DNA of 28,092 bases from FACHB-1406 sp034189065 (GCA_034189065.1 JAXHVQ010000079.1:1-28092); one strand, 5' to 3'. Shown: positions 1 through 7,808, numbered from the stretch's first letter. A program made the numbers and translations. The notes: a model not told the origin generated them from the letters alone.

Positions 1-1
1 C

Positions 2-33
2 ATCTCCCCATCTCCCCATCCCCCCATCTCCCC
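2..33. repeat. Short tandem repeat ATCTCCCC
   Basis: Four head-to-tail copies of an 8-base unit, ATCTCCCC (one copy with T changed to C), fill the left edge of the window and end one base before the ABC ATPase stop codon. It is a simple-sequence array like the other short tandem arrays in this window. No function can be inferred, and it may continue to the left. Confidence 0.7.
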
Positions 34-1017
34 TCACTCCAAACTCACAACTCCCGTACTAAACAAACGACCAATCACTTCCTCAATAGGCGGGTCGGTA
101 ACGCTAAGGTCAGTGGCCTCAGTTTCTGCGAGAATGCGAGCAACAGTGCGCGTCAACTCTTCGCGCCGCACCAAAAAGCGCACTTCCCGACCTTGCATCG
201 CCTCAATTTCGCCATAGGTCGCCAATTCCTCGCGGGAAACCGCTGCTGCAAACTCCACGCGCACTTCGCTATAAGGTGCAAAGCGGTTCAATAATTCGTG
301 CAAACCGCCGTCGTAAATCAACTGTCCTTGGTGAATGAGGAGGACGCGATCGCATAGTGCTGTAATATCAGCCATATAATGACTGGTGAGCAATACAGTC
401 GCCTGATAGCGTTGATTGTACGCCCTCAAAAACTCCCGCACTGCCGCCTGTGCGTTCACATCCAACCCCAGCGTCGGTTCGTCGAGAAACAACACTTGCG
501 GTTGATGCAACAATGCCGCGAGTAACTCTGCCTTCATCCGTTCGCCAAGGGAGAGTTTGCGTACCGGTTGCTGAAGCTTTTCTTGCAACGATAACATCTC
601 CGTTAACTCGTTGAGTCGCCCCTGAAATGTCTTGTCGGGGATTTTATAGACCGCCGCATTAATGCGCAACGAGTCCATCGCCGGGAGATCCCAAAGCAAC
701 TGTTGCTTTTGCCCCATGACTAAACTCATCTTTTGCAAAAACTTCGATTGACGGCGAAAGGGGACATATCCCGCCACTCTCACTCCCCCATCTGAGGGAT
801 GAACCAAACCGGAGAGCATTTTCAACGTCGTTGTTTTCCCCGCACCATTAGGACCGAGAAACCCGACCATTTCTCCGGGGGAAATGTGAAAAGAAATATC
901 TTGTACCGCTTTGACGTAGCGATATTGGCGGCGAAAAAAGTGGCGCAATGTGCCTTGAATTCCTGCTTCTTTCAAGGCGACGGGATAGGTTTTACTTAAG
1001 TTTTCTACATCAATCAT
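34..1017 (-). CDS. ABC-2-type exporter ATP-binding protein
   Basis: ATPase subunit of an ABC exporter of the DrrA/NatA-like class, which would drive an ABC-2 permease in the cytoplasmic membrane. In the 327 residues there is a Walker A GPNGAGKT at 55-62, a signature LSLGE at 155-159, a Walker B VLFLDE at 175-180 followed by PTLGLD, and a switch His in TSHYMAD (H213). About 100 C-terminal residues follow the nucleotide-binding core, as is usual in the DrrA group. The N-terminus carries an extra segment of about 20 residues (LKEAGIQGTLRHFF) before the first core strand, seen in some ABC-2 ATPases. No permease lies to the right, so the partner is expected beyond the left edge. There is no Shine-Dalgarno sequence; a heptamer array lies 2 bases from the ATG. 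The substrate cannot be told. Confidence 0.9.
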   Translation of the reverse strand: MIDVENLSKTYPVALKEAGIQGTLRHFFRRQYRYVKAVQDISFHISPGEMVGFLGPNGAGKTTTLKMLSGLVHPSDGGVRVAGYVPFRRQSKFLQKMSLVMGQKQQLLWDLPAMDSLRINAAVYKIPDKTFQGRLNELTEMLSLQEKLQQPVRKLSLGERMKAELLAALLHQPQVLFLDEPTLGLDVNAQAAVREFLRAYNQRYQATVLLTSHYMADITALCDRVLLIHQGQLIYDGGLHELLNRFAPYSEVRVEFAAAVSREELATYGEIEAMQGREVRFLVRREELTRTVARILAETEATDLSVTDPPIEEVIGRLFSTGVVSLE

Positions 1018-1019
1018 TG

Positions 1020-1082
1020 TTGGGAATTGGGAATTGGGAATTGGGAGTTGGGAGTTGGGAATTGGGAATTGGGAGTTGGGAA
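1020..1082. repeat. Heptamer tandem array TTGGGAA/G
   Basis: Nine uninterrupted copies of TTGGGAA, three of them TTGGGAG, start two bases upstream of the ABC ATPase ATG (minus strand). Degenerate heptamer tandem arrays (STRRs) are an established class of cyanobacterial repeat. Here the array occupies the whole place where a ribosome-binding site would be, and on the coding strand it reads as C-rich TTCCCAA units with no Shine-Dalgarno match. Confidence 0.85.
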
Positions 1083-1250
1083 TTAATTACTAATTCTAAA
1101 AACCAGTTTACTCATCGATCGCTTGATTTCTAGTTTCTCGCCTCGCCGTCCCGTTATCCCGTCACCGGCCTTTTACCTGAAGGAGTAAACCTCTAGGATC
1201 AGACGTTTCATCAAGCGTCCCTACTAATTCACGCCGATTGCGTAATTCTC

Positions 1251-1299
1251 AATTTTTAATTTTTAATTTTTAATTTTTAATTTTTAATTCCTAATTTCC
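1251..1299. repeat. Heptamer tandem array AATTTTT
   Basis: Five exact copies of AATTTTT followed by two decayed copies (AATTCCT, AATTTCC), ending about 54 bases upstream of the hypothetical gene at 1354. It has the same 7-base period as the other arrays here but a different unit. The rest of the 1083-1353 gap holds nothing recognisable beyond this array. Confidence 0.8.
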
Positions 1300-1353
1300 C
1301 CATCCTTCTGTTATATTGGCTTCGGTACTTCCGAATCTAGAGGGAAAGATAGT

Positions 1354-1866
1354 ATGAACAAGAAACTTCGCAATATCCTTGCTGGTGCTGGGATTGCTAC
1401 TGCCGGTGCCATTGGAACGAAAGTGGCTGTGGATTATTTTCGCAACCGAGGCAAAGAAGAAGTCATTGATGAGAGTCAAGAGGATGCGGAACCGGCATCT
1501 TCCCAAGAAGTCGCTTATGCTGCTGTCGAACCTAGTTCCGTACAAGGATTCTTGGATGCCAGCTTTGGCGATGCCGGACGTTATACTCCCACTCGTCCCC
1601 CGAAAGTTTTTGAGTATCAGGGACAACAGTACATGGTCATTTGGTCCTACGACAACGAGAAGCAAAAAAATCAGATGATGGCTTTTCAGTATACCGATGG
1701 CGGTCGTCAAATGATTGCGAGCGTTGGTTATACCAATCAAGCAACGGACTATAATCTGAGCAGTTTGGGCAGTACGCCTTTTGCGGTGGAAATCAACGGC
1801 GAGCAGTTTACGTCCGGTCAGGGTGAAACGGGTGGAACTGATGAGGTTGACTTCGTGCCGGTTTAA
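1354..1866 (+). CDS. Hypothetical protein with N-terminal hydrophobic segment
   Basis: I do not recognise this 170-residue protein. It starts with a short basic stretch (MNKKLR), then a small-residue hydrophobic segment at about 8-27 rich in Gly and Ala, then a charged linker (about 30-55), then a compact, probably folded domain at about 60-170 with Trp and Tyr. The hydrophobic segment could be a weak membrane anchor; no clear signal-peptidase site is seen. A purine-rich AGAGGGAAAG lies just upstream of the ATG and supports this start. The gene stands alone between the AATTTTT array and the terminator of the convergent fasciclin gene. Expression as a real gene is likely because the frame is fully open and has a plausible ribosome-binding site. 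Confidence 0.7.
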   Translation: MNKKLRNILAGAGIATAGAIGTKVAVDYFRNRGKEEVIDESQEDAEPASSQEVAYAAVEPSSVQGFLDASFGDAGRYTPTRPPKVFEYQGQQYMVIWSYDNEKQKNQMMAFQYTDGGRQMIASVGYTNQATDYNLSSLGSTPFAVEINGEQFTSGQGETGGTDEVDFVPV

Positions 1867-1891
1867 GGATGGTTCGAGCGTTTTTTTGACG

Positions 1892-1928
1892 AAAAAGGGG
1901 GAGACGCGGCATCGAATTCCCTCCCCCT
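1892..1928 (-). terminator. Rho-independent terminator of fasciclin gene
   Basis: On the minus strand an 8-base arm AGGGGGAG (1921-1928) pairs with CTCCCCCT (1896-1903) across a 17-base loop and is followed directly by TTTTTC. It lies 38 bases past the fasciclin stop codon and is the only good intrinsic terminator on this side. It may also separate that gene from the convergent gene ending at 1866. Confidence 0.7.
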
Positions 1929-1965
1929 AACTTAATGCACCGCAAACGCCGCTAAGGAGTCGCAG

Positions 1966-2565
1966 CTACCACAGTCCTCGCACCGGCATTTGCTGGGCGA
2001 GGCGATCGCGAACCGCCGGGGGGATGAGAACGCGGTTGATCCCGTGGATGACCCCATTTTCGGCGGGAACATCTGGGGCAATTACGCTGGCATCGTTGAT
2101 GATGACGCGATCGGGGGTAACATCTACCGCTACACCCCCGTTGAGGGTGTCGAGCGCGCCATCTTCGAGGTCGCTGGAGGGGACGCGATCGGGGACGACG
2201 TGATATTTGAGAACGTCGGCGAGAAGGTCGCGATTTTCCGGTTTCAGTAGAAACTCGAGGGCTTCATCGGGCAGAGCATTAAAAGCGTCGTTGGTCGGCG
2301 CAAATACCGTAAAAGGGCCATCCCCAGAGAGGGCATCGTCTAATTCAGCAGCTTGAACGGCTTGGACGAGCGTACTAAAGTTGGGATTACCTTGGGCAAC
2401 TTCGACGATATTGCCGGGGGTAGCTGGGGGAACCTGTTGTACTACCGGTGTTTGGGGATCTTGCATTTGCGCTCGCGCGGGCGAACTGACGATCGCAAGG
2501 CCTAAAATGCCGGTTAGGACGGCTAACTGCGGGGCGATCGCGCTATTAATCAATCGATTATTCAT
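1966..2565 (-). CDS. Secreted fasciclin (FAS1) domain protein
   Basis: A 199-residue exported protein with one FAS1 domain, a fold used for adhesion in cell surfaces and matrices. Residues 1-33 form a signal peptide ending in SSPARAQ. A short Pro/Gln-rich linker follows, and the FAS1 domain spans about 52-185. Its hallmark segments are visible: H1 TVFAPTNDAFNAL, the YH motif in LKYHVVP, and H2 NGVIHGINRVLIP. The frame stays open upstream to 2784, but the ATG at 2565 is preferred because it begins the signal peptide and is preceded by GGAG in AGGAGAGAGACAAG. It is transcribed divergently from the dipeptidase gene. Role: probably a periplasmic or surface protein; the ligand is unknown. Confidence 0.9.
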   Translation of the reverse strand: MNNRLINSAIAPQLAVLTGILGLAIVSSPARAQMQDPQTPVVQQVPPATPGNIVEVAQGNPNFSTLVQAVQAAELDDALSGDGPFTVFAPTNDAFNALPDEALEFLLKPENRDLLADVLKYHVVPDRVPSSDLEDGALDTLNGGVAVDVTPDRVIINDASVIAPDVPAENGVIHGINRVLIPPAVRDRLAQQMPVRGLW

Positions 2566-2661
2566 AAAACTTGTCTCTCTCCTCACTCCTGTAATAAACC
2601 TTAAAATTATCTCACAATCAATTAAATTTTGCCTAGAGCAAAACCACTCAAGGCGCAGCTT

Positions 2662-3384
2662 ATGAAATATCCTCCCATTCCCATTGTTGAATGCGGCGAA
2701 CCGTTGGTTCCCATTCCCCCAGACCGGTTTGCCTTCGTCACGCCCCACCCTTATGTTAAAGCTGGTGCAGACTACAAAGGTCAATCTCCCTACTTTTTAC
2801 GACAAAGGGTTCTCGAGGCCTTAATCCAAGCCCAGGATAACTTGCAGCGTTTGCATCCCCAATGGCAAATTCAGATTTTTGATGCCTACCGTCCCGTCGA
2901 AGTTCAGCAACATATGGTCGATTATACCTTTGCTGAGGTACTGCGCGATCGCGGTTTGACCCCCGATACACTTTCCTCGCAACGAGAAGCCGAAATTCGC
3001 GAGCAAGTGTACGAAATTTGGGCGGTTCCCAGCTTCGACCCCGCCGAACCGCCCCCTCACAGTACCGGAGGTGCCGTTGATGTGACCCTCGCGGACGGTT
3101 CGGGAAACCCAGTAGAAATGGGGTCGGACATCGACGAATTATCGCCGCGATCGCATCCCGACTACTACGCCAACTCAACCCAAACCCCAGATCGACAATA
3201 CAACGCCCATCGCCAGTTATTAAAAACAGTGATGGTCGAAGCTGGATTTTGTCGCCATCCGAGAGAATGGTGGCACTTTTGCTTGGGCGATCGGATGTGG
3301 GCGTGGTTGAGCGAAACTCCCAACGCACGCTATGGTCGGTGGGAAACCCCTGCGCGATCGCAATTCGATCGCCAACGGCATTAA
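2662..3384 (+). CDS. D-alanyl-D-alanine dipeptidase (VanX family)
   Basis: Zinc dipeptidase that hydrolyses D-Ala-D-Ala, releasing D-alanine from peptidoglycan precursors or turnover. In the 240-residue product the family's key residues are present with correct spacing: R77 in AYRP, the HSTGGAVD motif giving zinc ligands H133 and D140, and REWWH giving the catalytic base E202 and ligand H205. These match Arg71, His116, Asp123, Glu181 and His184 of VanX. I chose the ATG at 2662, which begins MKYPPIPIVEC, over the TTG at 2629, whose extra residues look unstructured. There is no signal peptide, so it acts in the cytoplasm. There is no VanA or VanH here, so a housekeeping role is more likely than glycopeptide resistance. 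Confidence 0.93.
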   Translation: MKYPPIPIVECGEPLVPIPPDRFAFVTPHPYVKAGADYKGQSPYFLRQRVLEALIQAQDNLQRLHPQWQIQIFDAYRPVEVQQHMVDYTFAEVLRDRGLTPDTLSSQREAEIREQVYEIWAVPSFDPAEPPPHSTGGAVDVTLADGSGNPVEMGSDIDELSPRSHPDYYANSTQTPDRQYNAHRQLLKTVMVEAGFCRHPREWWHFCLGDRMWAWLSETPNARYGRWETPARSQFDRQRH

Positions 3385-3439
3385 CTTTCGCTCTCAAACG
3401 TCCTAAAATATTCAGTGTAGTGGATTACAACTTGTCGCC

Positions 3440-3844
3440 GTGCTTGCTCCGAAACGCATTTATGTTCTACTCATCAACGCCGGGACTGCAAATGAGGGCA
3501 TCCACACCCTGCAAATGGGGGGACGCAATAAGGTGCTGATGTTTGAATCTGAAGATGACGCGATGCGCTACGCTCTGATGCTAGAAGCGCAAGATTTTCC
3601 CGCACCTAGCGTCGAAGCCTTTGGTTCCGACGAAATTGAGGATTTTTGCCGAGACGCGGGTTACGACTGCGAATTGGTGGAAACCGGACGACTGGAACTG
3701 CCGCCGGAAAATAACGTCGAACGTACCGACTGGCAATCGGAAACCCAAGCTGCCGAAACCCCAGCCACCGAAACTGCCGACGAAACCGACCTCTCGGACT
3801 CGGAACTAGAGGCAATTCGCCGTCGTTTGGAAGGGTTATTGTAA
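3440..3844 (+). CDS. DUF3110 domain protein
   Basis: A 134-residue protein of the DUF3110 family, found in cyanobacteria and plastid-bearing organisms; its function is unknown. The N-terminal domain, about residues 5-80, opens with RIYVLLINAGTANEGIHTLQ and contains the SEDDAMRYALMLEAQDFP segment typical of the family. The C-terminal 50 residues are acidic, rich in Glu and Thr, and end in a short predicted helix (SELEAIRRRLEGLL). The start is a GTG at 3440; there is no ATG close by and no clear Shine-Dalgarno sequence. It follows the dipeptidase by 55 bases in the same direction and could be co-transcribed, although the functions are not obviously linked. Confidence 0.88.
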   Translation: MLAPKRIYVLLINAGTANEGIHTLQMGGRNKVLMFESEDDAMRYALMLEAQDFPAPSVEAFGSDEIEDFCRDAGYDCELVETGRLELPPENNVERTDWQSETQAAETPATETADETDLSDSELEAIRRRLEGLL

Positions 3845-4041
3845 ACCGGTTAACCTCTTCGCCGTTGTATCAGAACAATACTTTCTAGACTAATGGCGAT
3901 CGCCGTTGGCATTCTCACCGAGTTGGCGCTTCTTCACTTCGGAATAATGAACAATGAATAATTATTTCTCCTTAAAAGAAGAGGATTGAAATTCAGGAAA
4001 ATCTACGATCGCGCCCAGATAACTCACGGCAATTAGGAGAG

Positions 4042-4071
4042 GCTGTGTGCGTAAGAGTGTCCGCACACAGC
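4042..4071. other. Perfect 10-bp hairpin
   Basis: GCTGTGTGCG (4042-4051) and CGCACACAGC (4062-4071) can form a 10-base stem with a 10-base loop. Pairing can extend with GGAG/CTCC around a 2-base bulge. There is no T-run on either side, so it is not a standard terminator; it could be part of an RNA or a repeat element. Confidence 0.5.
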
Positions 4072-4149
4072 TCCGCGATCTAAAATTCGCCATCGCCCAT
4101 TAAAAACATCTCCGTGTCCCCCCGTCATTACCCCGCCCTCCCAAAACCA

Positions 4150-4180
4150 ACAGCTCCCAAGCAACGAACTTGGGAGCTGT
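4150..4180 (-). terminator. Strong 12-bp hairpin, possible terminator
   Basis: ACAGCTCCCAAG (4150-4161) pairs perfectly with CTTGGGAGCTGT (4169-4180) around the 7-base loop CAACGAA. On the minus strand it is followed by GGTTTTGG, a weak T-tract. It lies about 170 bases past the deacylase stop codon. The stem is certain; its use as a terminator is an inference. Confidence 0.45.
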
Positions 4181-4351
4181 CTATTATAAATCGGTCTTCT
4201 ATGAAGTTAACCGACGAAATTTAAATCGGGTATTGATTCTATGGTCTGTAGCATAAAGAACAATTGTGAGGATTTTGTGAGGACTTTAGTTTTTTCAAGA
4301 GAACTCCGCGAAAGAGAAAGACCCGGACGTAATCTTGAGAGCCCCCACTCA

Positions 4352-4804
4352 TCAAGCTTCCCGTTCTAAAATCAACGTTACCGGACCGTCGTTGTCAATC
4401 CTCACATCCATCATCGCTCCAAATCGACCCGTTTCCACCCGCAAACCGCTGTCGCGCAACTTCGCCACGAAGCGATCGTACAAGCGTTCTGCTACTTCAG
4501 GAGTCGCCGAACTGCTAAACGAGGGACGACGACCTTTTCGACAGTCGCCATAGAGGGTAAACTGACTCACCACCAAGATTTCGCCGTTAATTTCTTGCAC
4601 CGACTTTTCCCAACGTCCGTCTCCCCCTTCTCCAGATGGAAAAAGGCGCAATTCGAGACATTTGCGAACCATCCAATTTAACTCGGTTTCGGTATCGCTT
4701 GGGGCAATTCCCACGAGTAAATTCAGCCCCCGTCCAATTTGACCGACGAGTTCTGAATTGACGAAAACTTGAGAAGATTTAACTCGTTGCAGAATCACGC
4801 GCAT
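4352..4804 (-). CDS. dtd: D-aminoacyl-tRNA deacylase
   Basis: Removes D-amino acids (and misattached glycine) from tRNA, acting in the cytoplasm as a chiral proofreader of translation. The 150-residue length is usual for the family. Both signature motifs are present: SQFTLYGD at 80-87, and the Gly-cisPro motif inside NDGPVTLILE near the C-terminus (GPVT at 140-143), which reads substrate chirality. The N-terminus MRVILQRVKSSQV is canonical, so the ATG at 4804 is chosen; the frame stays open upstream to 4846, but those residues do not fit the family. It is a single gene on the minus strand, with no evident partners. Confidence 0.95.
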   Translation of the reverse strand: MRVILQRVKSSQVFVNSELVGQIGRGLNLLVGIAPSDTETELNWMVRKCLELRLFPSGEGGDGRWEKSVQEINGEILVVSQFTLYGDCRKGRRPSFSSSATPEVAERLYDRFVAKLRDSGLRVETGRFGAMMDVRIDNDGPVTLILEREA

Positions 4805-5732
4805 GGCTATGATAGCGGAAAATGGACAAAAGTTTATGCTATTCAATTAAGTTTTGCACAATCATCAGATCTAAAGCGCGATCGCGATCGGGAAACACTT
4901 GCGCGCCGATCTTTTTATAACTCCAAACTGTCCAAAACACCTCCTGGCGTGGAGTTGCCGTTCCATTATCGGACATTGCTTCAGAAGGCAACCCGCGCGT
5001 TACAGAAGCGGCGACAACCGCTAAATACCAATTCCCCAAACTTCGACTACAGATGCCGCTTTTGAAGACGGGGGGACACAATTAATGTGTCGTCAGAATT
5101 TATAGAACTGGTATAACAGTAGAAAGTTTAAGAAAAGGTAATACTTAGATTAATTTTAAAATAAATTTTTCCTTTTTTTTGTCGATATAAACAATTCAAA
5201 TCATACAAGCCCCAAAAATTAATATAAATCCAGAATTGTTGTCGGGAATTCATAAATATACTGATAAGATACAAAAGGCAACTAAAAAGTTTCCTAACTT
5301 ACAAAAGTGCTATTTCTACCCAAAATTGTAGGCGGCGAAGCTTGAAAAATTTTGCCAACAGCCTCAACAACCTTGCCCGAGGTCTGCATCAGCCTCCGTC
5401 AACTCTGCACTCTTGTTCTCCATAAGACCCAAAGGTGTCTTTTGTCAATAACTCATAATCATTCTCAATAGCCAACTGAGGCGCGATCGGGTTAGTTGAG
5501 GTCAAACGAGGGATCTCGGTCGGCAGCGCCAGACGCGGTCGTACCGCACCAAACCCCCAGTAGAACCCCAATCTGTACGTCAATCTCCTGTCAAATCCGT
5601 AAAACTGCTATCATTTGAAAAACAAATCATTCTTGAGAATGAGTCCAGATATCTGGTAATCTTACGGATGGTGTGCGGATGATGGAAACCTCCGAGTTCT
5701 TCTAAATCCGAATTTGAATCTGAGTTGATCCC

Positions 5733-5738
5733 TATAAA
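5733..5738 (+). promoter_or_regulatory. Possible -10 box of porin promoter
   Basis: TATAAA, 28 bases upstream of the porin ATG, followed by CTAGACCC. No -35 hexamer lies at the standard distance. If it is used, the mRNA leader would be only about 20-25 bases and would begin next to the GTGTGAGGA box. Tentative. Confidence 0.3.
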
Positions 5739-5748
5739 CTAGACCCAG

Positions 5749-5759
5749 GTGTGAGGACT
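5749..5759 (+). promoter_or_regulatory. Ribosome-binding site with Yfr1-complementary box
   Basis: GTGTGAGGACT lies 7 bases before the porin ATG, and the AGGA inside it (5754-5757) is the only Shine-Dalgarno candidate. Its first nine bases are the exact reverse complement of TCCTCACAC, the core of the conserved unpaired motif ACTCCTCACAC of the cyanobacterial sRNA Yfr1. Yfr1 is known to pair with porin mRNAs at the ribosome-binding site in Prochlorococcus and to block translation. The match is seen directly; regulation in this organism is inferred. Confidence 0.6.
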
Positions 5760-5766
5760 AAAAATT

Positions 5767-7677
5767 ATGTCAAAACTGCTCTGGCAGATGTGTAAAACCG
5801 CTCCCGTCGTCTTAACGAGTTCTCTATTACTCGTAAGTGGCGCGCAAGCGGCTCTAGAGGGCGAAACGGAAAGCGCAGAATCTCTCGCTTCCGTCGTCCA
5901 ACCGGCAGAAATAGAAAGCGCAGAACCTCTCGCTTCCGTCGCACAAGAGACCGAACTAGAAGGCGCAACAGAATTCACCTTTGAATCTCCCGCTCCTTCG
6001 GTGGAAATCGCCCAAGATATGGGATATTCGAGCAATAGCGAACTGCTTCAGCAAATCGAAAGCTACGGTAGCGAAGGCAGCGGAAGTTCCCTGGGGCAAA
6101 GCGCCCAAGGCGCATCCAAATTCCGCGACGTGCGTCCCACCGACTGGGCATTCCAAGCCCTCGACGACCTCATCAATCGCTACGACTGCTTAGTGGGGTA
6201 TCCCGACGGCACCTTCCGAGGCAACCGTCCCCTCACCCGCTACGAATTCGCCGCCGGTTTGAACGCCTGCTTGAACCAAATCGAGCGTTTAATTGCTGAA
6301 GCAACGGCAGATTTCGTCACGCGCGAAGACCTCGAAACCCTGCGTCGTTTGTTGCAAGAATTTGAAGCCGAACTAGCAACCCTCGGCACTCGCGTCGATA
6401 ACCTCGAAGCGCGCACCGCCTTCCTCGAAGACCATCAGTTCTCGACCACGACGAAGTTGAAAGGGGAAGTGATTTTCGGGCTAGCTGATATTTTCACCGA
6501 CACCGACCAGCAATTCGACACCAACTTCAACCGCGTTATTGACGCAGAGGACAACGCACCCCAAGGGGGCAACACCACGTTGGGCTATCGGGCGCGACTC
6601 AACTTTCAAACCAGCTTTACGGGGAAAGACTTACTGCGGGCTCGCCTGCAAGCTCGGAATATTCAAACATTCGCGGGTTTGGGGAACGCGAGTAACGCAC
6701 CGACTTTTGCCAACAATGGCAACTTCACGCGCGAAGGTCGCATCGGCTTTGAAGGAGATACTGGCGGTAGCGTCGTCCTCGACGACCTGTTCTATCGCTT
6801 CCCCATCCTTGGCGACCGAGGTCGATTTCAAGTCTGGGCCAATGGGTCGGAACTCAACGATATTTTCGACCCCATCAATCCGATGGCTTCCAGCGGTTCC
6901 GGCGCGCTTTCTCGCTTTGGACGCTTTAACCCTATTTATCGCTCCGGGAGTCAAAATGCAGCCGTAGCCCTCGATGTACAAGTCGCGGATTGGATTAATG
7001 TTGCGGGTGCTTACACCGCAGACGAAGCAAACGAGTCGGGTTCAGGTGCAGGACTATTCAACGGCGACTACGCTGTATCGGGTCAGGTTACGTTAGAACC
7101 TTTCGACGGTCGGATGAAAATTGCCGGACTCTTCGTTCACAGCTACAGGGCGACAAGTGGTTTTGGTACGGGAACGGGTACGCTGGCTTCGCAATTCCGC
7201 GTGCGCAACGAGGCTGTTACTGGCAGCACGAGCCGACGAGTCCCGACAGTTAGCAATAGCTACGGGGTCAATGTTAACTTTGAGGTAACCGATAATATCT
7301 TTGTCGGCGGTTGGGGTGGCTATACCCACGCGCGAGCCATTAATACCGGAGACGGCGATATTTGGAACTGGGCGGGCTATGTCGGTATTGACGACTTCGG
7401 TTTGGAAGGCAGTCGCCTTGGGTTTATTGTCGGTCGAGAACCTTATTTGGCGGGTTCGGATCCCAATATCGGACTCACTTCTACCGATGGTTTGGGTAAT
7501 GCCCTTGGCAACCGCGCCGACGATGATTCTAGCTATCACTTTGAAGCACTCTACCGTATCGCGGTGAATAAAAACATTCGGATTACGCCTGGAGTGATTG
7601 TGATTACCAATCCGGGCGCGCAATCGGTGAATGATACGCTGTGGATTGGCGTATTGCGCACGACGTTTACGTTCTAA
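5767..7677 (+). CDS. SLH-domain OprB-type outer-membrane porin (Som/iron-uptake porin family)
   Basis: Major outer-membrane channel of cyanobacteria, involved in uptake of small solutes and inorganic ions, including iron in some members. In the 636 residues a signal peptide ends at GAQA (28). Next come a low-complexity linker and an SLH domain at about 118-170 (FRDVRPTDWAFQAL ... GYPDGTFRGNRPLTRYEFA), which binds peptidoglycan-linked polymer. A coiled coil follows at about 171-224 (VTREDLETLRRLLQEFE ...), then an OprB-type beta-barrel to the end with C-terminal aromatic TFTF. The order SLH, coil, barrel is that of SomA/SomB. The ATG is set by the signal peptide and by AGGA 9 bases upstream. 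A terminator lies about 100 bases downstream. The linker holds a duplicated ESAE(S/P)LASV motif. Confidence 0.95.
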   Translation: MSKLLWQMCKTAPVVLTSSLLLVSGAQAALEGETESAESLASVVQPAEIESAEPLASVAQETELEGATEFTFESPAPSVEIAQDMGYSSNSELLQQIESYGSEGSGSSLGQSAQGASKFRDVRPTDWAFQALDDLINRYDCLVGYPDGTFRGNRPLTRYEFAAGLNACLNQIERLIAEATADFVTREDLETLRRLLQEFEAELATLGTRVDNLEARTAFLEDHQFSTTTKLKGEVIFGLADIFTDTDQQFDTNFNRVIDAEDNAPQGGNTTLGYRARLNFQTSFTGKDLLRARLQARNIQTFAGLGNASNAPTFANNGNFTREGRIGFEGDTGGSVVLDDLFYRFPILGDRGRFQVWANGSELNDIFDPINPMASSGSGALSRFGRFNPIYRSGSQNAAVALDVQVADWINVAGAYTADEANESGSGAGLFNGDYAVSGQVTLEPFDGRMKIAGLFVHSYRATSGFGTGTGTLASQFRVRNEAVTGSTSRRVPTVSNSYGVNVNFEVTDNIFVGGWGGYTHARAINTGDGDIWNWAGYVGIDDFGLEGSRLGFIVGREPYLAGSDPNIGLTSTDGLGNALGNRADDDSSYHFEALYRIAVNKNIRITPGVIVITNPGAQSVNDTLWIGVLRTTFTF

Positions 7678-7775
7678 GCGTTTCAAGTTTTTCTAAAGTT
7701 TGTTTGTGGGGGGCGCTCTTACTTTGCGCTTCCCCAGGCAAAGCGACACATAACTATTTTCCACACACCTTGTTT

Positions 7776-7802
7776 AAGCCCTCCTTTTGTGAGGGTTTTT
7801 CT
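7776..7802 (+). terminator. Rho-independent terminator of porin gene
   Basis: CCCTC (7779-7783) and GAGGG (7791-7795) form a short stem around CTTTTGT and are followed by a run of T (7796-7800) and TCTTT. It lies about 100 bases after the porin stop codon, just before the 35-base repeats. Confidence 0.7.
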
Positions 7803-7808
7803 TTGAGA

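Larger units (their letters stand above)
3845..4351. other. Intergenic region with two strong hairpins
   Basis: There is no credible gene in these 507 bases between the convergent DUF3110 and deacylase genes. They hold two perfect inverted repeats (4042-4071 and 4150-4180) and a pair of TTGTGAGGA boxes 11 bases apart (4264-4272 and 4275-4283). Confidence 0.6.
4805..5766. other. Long intergenic region before the porin
   Basis: About 960 bases without a convincing gene. The part 4860-5070 is GC-richer, carries HIP1-like GCGATCGCGATC and resembles interspersed-repeat debris. The part 5090-5335 is strongly AT-rich. The part 5389-5608 holds a protein-like minus-strand frame without an ATG (see findings). 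The last 150 bases contain an inverted repeat CATTCT-TG-AGAATG (5628-5641), a TATAAA box (5733-5738) and the porin ribosome-binding region. Confidence 0.5.

Noticed and set aside
2629..2661. Extended N-terminus of the dipeptidase from the TTG at 2629.
   Set aside because: The 11 extra residues fit no known part of the family, and the ATG at 2662 gives a canonical N-terminus.
4042..4071. tRNA or 6S-like RNA in the gene-free region.
   Set aside because: Only isolated hairpins are seen; there is no T-loop sequence, acceptor pairing or extended fold.
4839..5081. Minus-strand open frame of 80 codons upstream of the deacylase gene.
   Set aside because: It starts with TTG, has no ribosome-binding site and overlaps the region before the deacylase start. 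Its sequence reads like interspersed-repeat DNA rather than a protein.
5628..5641. Fur box upstream of the porin (CATTCT-TG-AGAATG).
   Set aside because: The inverted repeat is real, but it matches the GATAATGATAATCATTATC consensus poorly and lies about 90 bases upstream of the probable -10 box, so it was not called.
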